A DNA stretch of 6,731 nucleotides from Desulfobacteraceae bacterium (GCA_030618925.1 JAUXCK010000152.1:1-6731), one strand, 5' to 3'; counted from the first letter of the stretch, positions 1-4,774 are shown. Made by a program: numbers and translations. Notes: a model not told the origin generated them from the sequence alone.

Positions 1-49
1 CCAATCCACCATTTTCAACAGATGGGATTGCAATTCTTCCGTTCTTCAT
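1..49 (-). CDS. NifX/NifB-type (MTH1175-like) small protein, N-terminal 16 codons only
   Basis: Reading leftward from ATG at 49-47, the first residues are MKNGRIAIPSVENGGL, after which the window ends. A strong ribosome binding site (AAGGAGG) lies 10 nt upstream of the ATG. The pattern M-K-x-x-x-I-A-I-P-S-x-x-x-G-G-L is the usual opening strand of the dinitrogenase iron-molybdenum cofactor family (NifX/NifB C-terminal/MTH1175), which binds metal-sulfur clusters; the Mo-Cu orange protein of Desulfovibrio belongs here. The neighbours fit, because ferredoxin-inserted MinD ATPases commonly sit beside such genes. Only 16 residues are visible, so the family call is an inference from a short motif plus context. 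It is too short to say whether it is an orange-protein orthologue. Confidence 0.55.
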   Translation of the reverse strand, partial: MKNGRIAIPSVENGGL

Positions 50-177
50 TATTAACTTTCCTCCTTATGATGGGGGGTTGTGAAAAATTTTCTTTTTTTA
101 TGAATAGGGCTCATCATCTTATTGAGTGACTATTTCGTTATTTTTTGAGAAAATGAACGCTATTCTTCATTGCCGGT
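50..177. other. Intergenic stretch between MinD-type ATPase gene 1 and the NifX-like gene
   Basis: This AT-rich gap of 128 nt lies between two minus-strand genes. Just after the ATPase stop there is a weak AT-only hairpin (arms 152-157 and 166-171, AATGAA/TTCATT, 8-nt loop) followed on the minus strand by TTCTC, a poor terminator at best. Further along, around 98-116, a degenerate relative of the 20-bp palindrome seen elsewhere in the window can be made out, but one half-site is shifted by one base. No TTGACA-type promoter is obvious. The NifX-like gene may be read from the upstream operon or from a promoter I cannot recognise. Confidence 0.4.
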
Positions 178-1041
178 TTAAAATGCCTGGTTGATTTCTC
201 CCCACATATTTTTCATTGATTGACAGACATCTGAGGCGGCATCATATTCAAAAACTACTTTTCCCTGGACCATGGATTTTGTAAATACAGGATCAAAAGG
301 GATGCGTCCAAGGACCGTTAACCCCCTTTCTCCGGCCAGCTTTTCAATAGCCCGGGTCTGATCCGGGTTCAGGTCAAATTTGTTGACACATATCATTGCC
401 GGCACTTTAAAATGGGAGGCCAGTTCTGCGACCCGCTCCATATCGTGCAGCCCGGAGACTGTCGGTTCGGTCACGATGAGAAGGGCTGTTGCGCCGCCAA
501 TGGAAGCAATGACCGGGCATCCCACACCCGGAGGACCGTCCGTGAGAATCATATCCAGGTTTTGGGCTTCGGCCAGTTTTTTTGCTTCCTGCCTCACAAG
601 GGTAACCAGCTTTCCGGAGTTTTCTTCGGCAATGCCCAGCCTTGCATGGACCATGGGTCCATAACGGGTATCTGAGATATACCACTCGCCGCAGGTCTGA
701 ACAGGGAAGTTGATCGCCTGCTCCGGGCATAGATCAACGCAAACACCGCACCCCTCACATTCAATCGGGTCTACTTCAAAGTGTTCATTAATCGCGTCCC
801 AGCGGCACAATTCCCTGCAAAGGCCGCATTCAGAGCATTTGTCCTGATCGATTACCGCCAGACTCCCGCCCTGGAAATCGTGGCGTTCTTTTATCTCCGG
901 GGCCATGAGCAGGTGAAGATCCGCTGCATCCACATCCGCATCGCAGAGCACCCTTTTTTCCGCCAAAGAGGCAAAAGCGGCCATCAGGCTTGTTTTTCCT
1001 GTGCCCCCTTTGCCGCTTATGACAACAAGCTCTTTTATCAA
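178..1041 (-). CDS. MinD-superfamily P-loop ATPase with inserted two-[4Fe-4S] ferredoxin domain (copy 1)
   Basis: The 287-residue protein opens with LIKELVVISGKGGTGKT, a deviant Walker A (GKGGTGKT, residues 10-17) of the MinD/ParA/NifH class. An inserted bacterial-type ferredoxin follows: C69/C72/C75/C79 and C95/C98/C101/C105, each CxxCxxCxxxC and good for one [4Fe-4S] cluster. The switch II motif DGPPG is at 168-172. The longest ORF begins at ATG 1110, but that would overlap the upstream gene by 73 nt. TTG at 1041-1039 overlaps the upstream TGA in the 4-nt TTGA, has AAGGA 8 nt before it, and gives a length matching its sister, so I prefer it. Known family role: cytosolic ATPases tied to iron-sulfur or metal-cluster handling, found in Orp-type loci of sulfate reducers. 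The exact substrate is unknown. It is translationally coupled to copy 2 and probably acts with it, perhaps as a heterodimer (inference). Confidence 0.9.
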   Translation of the reverse strand: MIKELVVISGKGGTGKTSLMAAFASLAEKRVLCDADVDAADLHLLMAPEIKERHDFQGGSLAVIDQDKCSECGLCRELCRWDAINEHFEVDPIECEGCGVCVDLCPEQAINFPVQTCGEWYISDTRYGPMVHARLGIAEENSGKLVTLVRQEAKKLAEAQNLDMILTDGPPGVGCPVIASIGGATALLIVTEPTVSGLHDMERVAELASHFKVPAMICVNKFDLNPDQTRAIEKLAGERGLTVLGRIPFDPVFTKSMVQGKVVFEYDAASDVCQSMKNMWGEINQAF

Positions 1042-1892
1042 GGTTTTTTTCCTTTTTTGTCTATTGTTTTTATAATGTCGCGATACAATTCCTGGAATCT
1101 GTTCCGCCACTCCGGCATGGCGTCGATGATGAGTCCGCCGGTTGAGTAAACTTCTGCAATTCTGCGATCAAACGGGATCTCCATGAGAATGGGGAGGCTT
1201 TCCTGCTCGGCATACTCCCTTACCTTATTATCGCCCATATCGGATCGATTGATGACCAGACCGCTGGGGATGCCAAGGAGTTTGACTGCTTCAACAGCCA
1301 GCTTCAAATCGTGCAGGCCAAATGGTGTGGGCTCGGTGACCATCAGAACAAAATCAGTGTCCTTCATGGCAGCGATAACCGGGCATGAGGTGCCGGGAGG
1401 GGCATCGATAATGGTAAGGGCTTCAGGCCCGGCTGATGATCGCACTTTTCTGATAAGGGGGGGGGACATGGCTTCACCGATTCTCAGCTTGCCGTGGACA
1501 AATCCCAGGCCGTCCCGGTGGCCCTTCTCAACCACACCCAGTTCGCGACCTGTTTCAATAATCGCCTTTTCAGGACAGACCTCCATGCAGCCGCCACAGG
1601 AGTGACAGAGCTCGGGGAATGTCAGGATGTTTTCTCCAACAACAATAATGGCCCTGAACCGGCATATGTCAGCACATTTTCTGCAGAAGTTACATTTTTC
1701 TTCATCAATTTCAGGAACAGGGGTATAAACGGTATTTGATTCCCTGATCACAGGACGTATAAAGAGGTGGGCATTGGGCTCCTCCACGTCACAGTCAAGG
1801 ATCTGAACATCAGAGCCAACCGACAGTGCCATGTTTGTCGCAACAGTGGTTTTCCCGGTGCCCCCTTTACCGCTTGCAATGCTGATAATCAT
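1038..1892 (-). CDS. MinD-superfamily P-loop ATPase with inserted two-[4Fe-4S] ferredoxin domain (copy 2)
   Basis: This 284-residue protein is a paralogue of the downstream gene with the same layout. It has a deviant Walker A GKGGTGKT (8-15), an inserted ferredoxin with C67/C70/C73/C77 and C96/C99/C102/C106, and DAPPG (163-167). The insert sits between the first P-loop segment and the nucleotide-sensing half, the hallmark of the COG1149 group. The ATG at 1892-1890 has AAGGA about 7 nt upstream. It is the first gene of the leftward operon and is preceded by a clear sigma-70-type promoter with a palindromic operator over the start site. Likely role: ATP-dependent maturation, electron delivery or positioning of a metal-sulfur complex, as proposed for the Orp3/Orp4 pair of Desulfovibrio. 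The family is certain from the motifs; the job is inferred from context. Confidence 0.93.
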   Translation of the reverse strand: MIISIASGKGGTGKTTVATNMALSVGSDVQILDCDVEEPNAHLFIRPVIRESNTVYTPVPEIDEEKCNFCRKCADICRFRAIIVVGENILTFPELCHSCGGCMEVCPEKAIIETGRELGVVEKGHRDGLGFVHGKLRIGEAMSPPLIRKVRSSAGPEALTIIDAPPGTSCPVIAAMKDTDFVLMVTEPTPFGLHDLKLAVEAVKLLGIPSGLVINRSDMGDNKVREYAEQESLPILMEIPFDRRIAEVYSTGGLIIDAMPEWRNRFQELYRDIIKTIDKKGKKP

Positions 1893-1931
1893 GGTGAATC
1901 CTTAGAAAGCTGAATTTTTATATTTTTGAGG

Positions 1932-2004
1932 AAAAACAGGTCGCCCCAAAAAATTAGTCCAATACATTATGAACTTATGCTCATAATAAGGATGACCTGT
2001 TTTT
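1932..2004. repeat. 11-bp perfect inverted repeat flanking the ATPase-operon promoter
   Basis: AAAAACAGGTC (1932-1942) and its exact reverse complement GACCTGTTTTT (1994-2004) are 51 nt apart. One arm lies in the -35/-10 spacer and the other in the leader, with operator A between them. It could be a pair of binding sites for a second regulator or could form a large cruciform. Its function is not known to me. Confidence 0.5.
1967..1986. promoter_or_regulatory. Palindromic operator site A
   Basis: The sequence TTATGAACTTATGCTCATAA fits TTATG-NN-CATATG-NN-CATAA with one mismatch in the fixed positions. It overlaps the -10 box and predicted start site of the leftward promoter of the MinD-type ATPase operon. 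That placement suits repression. The 22 bases ending at its right edge match those of site C (before the DUF134 gene) at 18 positions. Confidence 0.65.
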
Positions 2005-2011
2005 TTGTCAA
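1983..2011 (-). promoter_or_regulatory. Sigma-70-type promoter for the MinD-ATPase operon
   Basis: On the minus strand the -35 is TTGACA (2011-2006) and the -10 is TATTAT (1988-1983), with a 17-nt spacer. This is close to consensus. Predicted transcription start is near 1976, giving a leader of about 84 nt before the ATG at 1892. Operator A covers the -10 and start region. Confidence 0.65.
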
Positions 2012-2056
2012 GTGGTTTTACAGGCTTTTTAACAATTATTTTTTATTCGTTTCGCC

Positions 2057-2085
2057 TTGACAGATAAAGGGTGAAGGGTTAGTTT
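2057..2085 (+). promoter_or_regulatory. Possible promoter for the receiver-like gene
   Basis: A perfect -35 TTGACA (2057-2062) is followed at 17 nt by TAGTTT (2080-2085), a poor -10 with 3 of 6 matches. Operator B begins 5 nt later, so the layout repeats that of the other promoters in the window. The weak -10 suggests low activity or activator dependence, or that the true -10 is another nearby T/A-rich hexamer. Confidence 0.35.
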
Positions 2086-2089
2086 TATT

Positions 2090-2109
2090 TTTTGGGTATA
2101 TGCTCATAA
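2090..2109. promoter_or_regulatory. Palindromic operator site B
   Basis: TTTTGGGTATATGCTCATAA matches the 20-bp palindrome well in its centre and right half (TATGCTCATAA is identical to the right 11 bases of site A). The left half is degraded. It lies just downstream of the possible promoter of the receiver-like gene, at about the expected transcription start. Confidence 0.5.
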
Positions 2110-2190
2110 TTTAAACCAGCGGGTGTTGCATAACTCAAATTCTGTTTATCACCACTGATTTCAAAAAATGACATCGCTCTGGAGGACAAC

Positions 2191-2577
2191 ATGATATCTT
2201 TATTAATGGTCTGTACTAAAAGGGAATCTTTGTCTGATTTTGTCACAGCCCTGGAAAAATATGATGACGTTGACATGTCATGGGCGGAATCGGGCAGTAG
2301 CGCCCTTGAGGCTGTTTCAGGGAAGGCATTTGATCTGGCAGTCACCGACGAAGACCTTGAAGACATGACCGGCATTGAATTTGCACAAAAACTTGTGACT
2401 TTAAATCCCCTGATAAACTGTGCGGCAGTCAGCGGCCTTGCATCCGACGCATTTCATGAGGCAACCGAGGGCCTTGGTCTTCTCATGCAACTACCGCCCT
2501 GTCCTGATAAGGCTCAGGCAGAAAAATTATTCGAATTGTTGAAGCATATTCTGGGCATGACCAAACCGGGCAATTAA
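2191..2577 (+). CDS. Stand-alone degenerate response-regulator receiver-like protein
   Basis: This 128-residue protein has the length and motif order of a CheY-type receiver with no output domain. The N-terminal strand (ISLLMVCTK) lacks the acidic pair that binds Mg2+ in true receivers. FDLAVTDEDLEDMTG (47-61) matches the phospho-acceptor loop and keeps D53 plus the MTG turn. AAVSG (78-82) offers S81 at the switch Ser/Thr. The conserved Lys-Pro near residue 100 has become MQLPP. It therefore keeps the acceptor Asp but has lost the acidic pocket and Lys, so ordinary phosphotransfer is doubtful and it may be an aspartate-independent adaptor (inference). GGAGGA at 2181-2186 sets the ATG start. 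It diverges from the MinD-ATPase operon and has its own operator site, which suggests co-regulation. No cognate kinase is seen in the window. Confidence 0.75.
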   Translation: MISLLMVCTKRESLSDFVTALEKYDDVDMSWAESGSSALEAVSGKAFDLAVTDEDLEDMTGIEFAQKLVTLNPLINCAAVSGLASDAFHEATEGLGLLMQLPPCPDKAQAEKLFELLKHILGMTKPGN

Positions 2578-2578
2578 A

Positions 2579-2622
2579 AGATGAACGTCCCGCATTGGAT
2601 GTTCGATGCTGGACGTTCATCT
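2579..2622. terminator. Long hairpin between convergent genes, terminator or repetitive element
   Basis: Outer arms AGATGAACGTCC (2579-2590) and GGACGTTCATCT (2611-2622) are a perfect 12-bp inverted repeat. After one mismatch, inner arms 2592-2597 and 2604-2609 add 6 bp (one G-U) around the loop GATGTT. It starts 2 nt after the receiver-like gene and ends 44 nt from the stop of the convergent DUF5320 gene. On the minus strand the stem runs into CTTTTAATT, so it can serve as an intrinsic terminator leftward; the plus side has no good T-run. The internally echoed GATGTTCGATG/GGACGTTC pattern looks like a dispersed palindromic repeat family, which needs a genome-wide count to confirm. Confidence 0.6.
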
Positions 2623-2649
2623 CTTCATTCAGCCACAGAAAATCAATGT

Positions 2650-2685
2650 CGGGCTCTGTAAGACGGCTAAGGCCCGCTTTTTTCC
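2650..2685 (+). terminator. Possible rightward terminator for the receiver-like gene
   Basis: CGGGC (2650-2654) can pair with GCCCG (2672-2676), followed by CTTTTTTCC. The loop of 17 nt is long and may contain a smaller GGC/GCC stem. The T-run is good. It overlaps the last codons of the convergent DUF5320 gene. Confidence 0.35.
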
Positions 2686-2987
2686 AGTCCGTCTATGCGC
2701 CTGTTAATCATTTCGAGCGCATTTTTTATGGATACTGCCTCAGCCTTCAGCATGTCGATCTCAGCTGTTTTGTCCATGGGGGCTTCAGGCGGATAAACAC
2801 CATCACCCCTGGCATAGCCGCGTCTCATGCCCATTTCCGGGCCAAAACCCCTTCTAAATCCACGTCTATACCCCATGCCCCTGCCATAGCCTGTTTCAGA
2901 TCCGGTAGAGGCGGGGTTGCACATCCCCCGCGCACCACCTGTCATTGGACCAAACCCTTGCGGTCCGCTTCTATCAAATCCGGGCAT
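2667..2987 (-). CDS. DUF5320 family small protein with C-terminal coiled coil
   Basis: This 106-residue protein begins MPGFDRSGPQGFGPMTGGAR, the typical DUF5320 opening, and continues GMCNP with the only Cys at position 23. Residues 30-65 are rich in Gly, Arg, Met and Tyr (GYGRGMGYRRGFRRGFG) and look unstructured. Residues 70-104 form a likely amphipathic helix or coiled coil (DKTAEIDMLKAEAVSIKNAL onward), which suggests oligomerisation. GGAGGT lies 7 nt before the ATG. It is the second gene of a two-gene leftward unit, 34 nt after its paralogue. DUF5320 genes often sit near NifX-type, MinD-Fd and DUF134 genes in anaerobes. The function is unknown, and I do not assign one. Confidence 0.85.
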   Translation of the reverse strand: MPGFDRSGPQGFGPMTGGARGMCNPASTGSETGYGRGMGYRRGFRRGFGPEMGMRRGYARGDGVYPPEAPMDKTAEIDMLKAEAVSIKNALEMINRRIDGLEKSGP

Positions 2988-3021
2988 AATGTGACCTCCT
3001 TTATGTTAATACAGCATTCAC

Positions 3022-3237
3022 TTATCTGTTTCTGCGCCCTTTTCCGGCGCCTCTTCCCTGGCCCTGTCCGGGGCCGCCCTGGTTTCTACCTGCACCCTGG
3101 CCGGTATTCCGGCCCTGGCCGTTTCCTTGACCCGGTCCCTGCTGATTACGGGTTCCAGTACCGGGATTGCACCGGCCCTGGCCTTTTCCGGTTTTGGGAC
3201 CATTTCCCTCCGGGCCTGTTCCATTTCCTCTCGGCAT
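3022..3237 (-). CDS. Gly/Gln/Asn/Arg-rich DUF5320-like protein, short paralogue
   Basis: This 71-residue protein starts MPRGNGTGPEGNGPKTGKGQ and then GRCNP, aligning residue for residue with the first 25 residues of the neighbouring DUF5320 protein, including the single Cys23. After that it is almost only G, Q, N, R, P, T and A, with no hydrophobic core and no coiled-coil tail. It is strongly basic (ends GKGRRNR). The gene has an excellent ribosome binding site (GGAGGTG) and a near-consensus promoter, which argues for a real product despite the low complexity. Longer overlapping frames here lack such signals. It may be a disordered metal- or nucleic-acid-binding peptide, but that is a guess from composition. 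Confidence 0.75.
   Translation of the reverse strand: MPRGNGTGPEGNGPKTGKGQGRCNPGTGTRNQQGPGQGNGQGRNTGQGAGRNQGGPGQGQGRGAGKGRRNR
3040..3200. repeat. Low-complexity GGN/CCN-rich tract inside the short DUF5320-like gene
   Basis: Imperfect repeats of CCCTGGCC, GGCCCTGG and related GC-rich words encode the G-Q-G-x runs. GC content here is clearly above that of the flanking AT-rich spacers. The tract creates long spurious open frames on other strands and is prone to slippage, which may explain length variation between relatives. Confidence 0.5.
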
Positions 3238-3264
3238 ATCTTCACCTCCTTTTTTGGTTGTTGA

Positions 3265-3284
3265 TTATGATCATTTGACCATAA
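3265..3284. promoter_or_regulatory. Palindromic operator site E
   Basis: TTATGATCATTTGACCATAA fits TTATG-NN-CATATG-NN-CATAA with one mismatch in the fixed positions. It abuts the -10 and covers the predicted start of the leftward DUF5320 promoter. With site D it forms an inverted pair of 18-nt arms differing at one base (3268-3285 and 3317-3334). Confidence 0.65.
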
Positions 3285-3311
3285 TATACGTATTAAAGTA
3301 TAAGCTGTCAA
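3283..3311 (-). promoter_or_regulatory. Sigma-70-type promoter for the DUF5320 pair
   Basis: On the minus strand the -35 is TTGACA (3311-3306) and the -10 is TATATT (3288-3283), with a 17-nt spacer. Predicted start is near 3276, 39 nt before the first ATG. Operators E and D bracket it, E over the start site and D immediately upstream of the -35. Confidence 0.7.
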
Positions 3312-3317
3312 TAGAAA

Positions 3318-3337
3318 TTATGGTCATATGATCAATA
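3318..3337. promoter_or_regulatory. Palindromic operator site D
   Basis: TTATGGTCATATGATCAATA has a perfect left half and perfect CATATG centre; the right half is slightly degraded (CAATA). It lies just upstream of the -35 of the DUF5320 promoter and 28 nt upstream of the -35 of the divergent DUF134 promoter. It could therefore serve either direction, or pair with site E. Confidence 0.6.
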
Positions 3338-3364
3338 TTTTTTTCCATCTAAAAAAAGTATTGC

Positions 3365-3393
3365 TTGACAACCTTAAATAGAATAATTATTTT
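3365..3393 (+). promoter_or_regulatory. Sigma-70-type promoter for the DUF134-Mrp operon
   Basis: TTGACA (3365-3370) and TATTTT (3388-3393) are separated by 17 nt. The start site would fall near 3400, inside operator C, leaving a leader of about 30 nt before the DUF134 start codon. Confidence 0.6.
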
Positions 3394-3399
3394 AGCACA

Positions 3400-3419
3400 T
3401 TACGAGCATATGCCCATAA
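3400..3419. promoter_or_regulatory. Palindromic operator site C
   Basis: TTACGAGCATATGCCCATAA is an 18-of-20 match to the full palindrome TTATGAGCATATGCTCATAA. It ends one base before the GGAGGT ribosome binding site of the DUF134 gene and spans the expected transcription start, a classic place for autorepression. Confidence 0.65.
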
Positions 3420-3429
3420 AGGAGGTATA

Positions 3430-3849
3430 ATGGTCAGGCCCAGAAAAGATCGAATCGTTAACTTTAATCCTGCTGTCAGCTATTTTAAACCCAGGGGTAT
3501 CCCCATGTTTGATCTGGAGGAAGTCGCGCTGACCATAGATGAGCGTGAAGCAATCAGGCTCGCCGATCTTCTTGATCTGTCCCATGAGGAGGCCGGCAGC
3601 CGGATGGGGGTATCCAGGGCTACTTTCGGTCGAATCGTCAAGAAAGCCAGAAAAACGATTGCAGACGCAATGATCAACGGAAAGGCCATAAATATTGAAG
3701 GGGGCAACTATAAAATTGTTAATAGTGAACGGATATTCAGGTGTCAGGGGTGCAGTTACAAGTGGCAGGAACTCCCCGGCACAGGAAGACCTGAAACATG
3801 CCCTTCATGCGGTCATGTTGGTTTCAGACGCATGGGGGGAAATGAATAA
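3430..3849 (+). CDS. DUF134 (UPF0251) DNA-binding protein with C-terminal zinc ribbon, candidate regulator
   Basis: This 139-residue protein opens MVRPRKDRIV and continues with the DUF134 core, including LTIDEREAIRLADLLDLSHE (35-54). A sigma-70-region-4-like helix-turn-helix follows at about 50-78 (SHEEAGSRMGVSRATFGRIV), then the family's closing GKAINIEGGNY. Beyond the usual domain, residues 101-135 add a zinc ribbon with C105/C108 and C124/C127. The N-terminal Cys pair common in other DUF134 proteins is replaced by NFNP. GGAGGT at 3421-3426 sets the start. It is first in an operon with the Mrp-type ATPase, 21 nt apart. DUF134 proteins are predicted DNA binders. The palindromes at its own and neighbouring promoters make it the likely local regulator, perhaps sensing metal, redox state or cluster status through the ribbon (inference). 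Confidence 0.88.
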   Translation: MVRPRKDRIVNFNPAVSYFKPRGIPMFDLEEVALTIDEREAIRLADLLDLSHEEAGSRMGVSRATFGRIVKKARKTIADAMINGKAINIEGGNYKIVNSERIFRCQGCSYKWQELPGTGRPETCPSCGHVGFRRMGGNE

Positions 3850-3870
3850 CAAGGAAGGAAGGATTGAATT

Positions 3871-4719
3871 ATGACAAGCACTCAAAATGGAATTGGCATT
3901 ACGAACACGCCGGCTCAGCCGAAACCTGATCCGGATAAAGATGTGAAGGCGTCGCTCGGGAAGATAAAGAATAAATTTGTAGTGATGAGTGGCAAGGGGG
4001 GCGTCGGTAAAACAAGTGTGTCCGTCAACCTGGGGATTGCACTTGCCGCTCTGGGGCACAAGGTCGGCCTTATGGATGTTGACATTCACGGCCCGGATGT
4101 GCCGCGGATGCTGGGACTCGACGGGTTGCTGGACATTAATGAGAATCGGAAACTTCTGCCCAAACGGTATTCAGACAATCTAACTGCTGTTTCCATTGAA
4201 TCACTGATGCCGAACAAGGATGAGGCCATCATTTGGCGCGGTCCTGTCAAGCACACTGCCATCAGGCAGTTCATTGGGGATGTGGTGTGGGGGGATCTTG
4301 ATTTTCTGATTGTGGACTCTCCTCCTGGAACAGGGGATGAACCATTAACAGTTGCTCAGGTCATTACGGATGCTCAGGCGATTATCGTTACCACGCCCCA
4401 GGAAGTCTCTCTGGCGGATGTCAGGAAATCCATTAGTTTCTGCAAGACTGTCAACATGAAGCTTTTTGGACTGATAGAAAATATGAGTGGGTTTAAGTGC
4501 CCGCATTGCGGGGAGATGATCGACCTCTTTGGTTCCGGCGGCGGGGAAAAAACAGCAAACGAAGCCGAAATACCTTTTCTGGGAAGGATCCCGTTTGATA
4601 CCGAGATGGTGTCCTGTGGGGATACGGGGACTTCCTATCAGGACATGCATAAGGCGTCCGTCGTGACAAAAGCTTTTAGGGATGTCGCCAAAAGAATGTC
4701 AGCGTTGGTGTCCGGGTGA
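3871..4719 (+). CDS. Mrp/NBP35-family iron-sulfur scaffold ATPase
   Basis: This 282-residue cytosolic P-loop ATPase has Walker A GKGGVGKT (41-48), the Mrp signature DVDIHGPDVPRM (69-80), the switch motif VDSPPGTGDEPL (148-159) and, near the C-terminal third, C210-P-H-C213. That CxxC lets Mrp/NBP35/ApbC dimers bind a bridging [4Fe-4S] cluster for transfer to apo-proteins. The first 33 residues are a polar, proline-rich extension without cysteines, so the N-terminal four-Cys ferredoxin motif of eukaryotic Nbp35 is absent. The start ATG follows an AAGGAAGGA site. It is co-transcribed with the DUF134 gene. In Desulfovibrio Orp loci an Mrp/ParA-type ATPase is also encoded next to the MinD-Fd pair, so joint work in assembling a metal-sulfur complex is plausible. 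Confidence 0.92.
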   Translation: MTSTQNGIGITNTPAQPKPDPDKDVKASLGKIKNKFVVMSGKGGVGKTSVSVNLGIALAALGHKVGLMDVDIHGPDVPRMLGLDGLLDINENRKLLPKRYSDNLTAVSIESLMPNKDEAIIWRGPVKHTAIRQFIGDVVWGDLDFLIVDSPPGTGDEPLTVAQVITDAQAIIVTTPQEVSLADVRKSISFCKTVNMKLFGLIENMSGFKCPHCGEMIDLFGSGGGEKTANEAEIPFLGRIPFDTEMVSCGDTGTSYQDMHKASVVTKAFRDVAKRMSALVSG

Positions 4720-4746
4720 TTGTATTCAATGCCATTTAAAAGTGTA

Positions 4747-4774
4747 TTGACAGGCACAGGGTGTCAATTATAGT
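4747..4774 (+). promoter_or_regulatory. Promoter with embedded dyad for the FmdB-type gene
   Basis: TTGACA (4747-4752) and TATAGT (4769-4774) are 16 nt apart, a good sigma-70-type promoter. The -35 is also one arm of a perfect dyad ATTGACA-N9-TGTCAAT (4746-4768) that fills the spacer. This could be an operator for a dimeric repressor. It does not resemble the TTATG/CATAA palindrome of the genes to the left. Confidence 0.5.

Noticed and set aside
98..116. A sixth copy of the 20-bp palindrome before the NifX-like gene
   Set aside because: On the minus strand TGAGCCCTATTCATAA resembles it, but the half-site spacing is one base short and several positions differ. It is too weak to count as a site without comparison to relatives.
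3040..3200. A CRISPR array or tandem repeat element
   Set aside because: The repeated GC-rich words are irregular, have no constant unit or spacer length, and encode a low-complexity Gly-rich protein tract.
2595..3278. A 227-codon open frame on the plus strand
   Set aside because: It lies opposite the two DUF5320 genes, which have strong ribosome binding sites and family signatures. Its length comes from the GC-rich Gly-codon repeats, and it has no recognisable motif or start signal.
3018..3311. A 97-codon minus-strand frame overlapping the short DUF5320-like gene
   Set aside because: Its start lies upstream of the promoter -10 and it has no ribosome binding site. The other frame begins with the DUF5320 signature directly after GGAGGTG.
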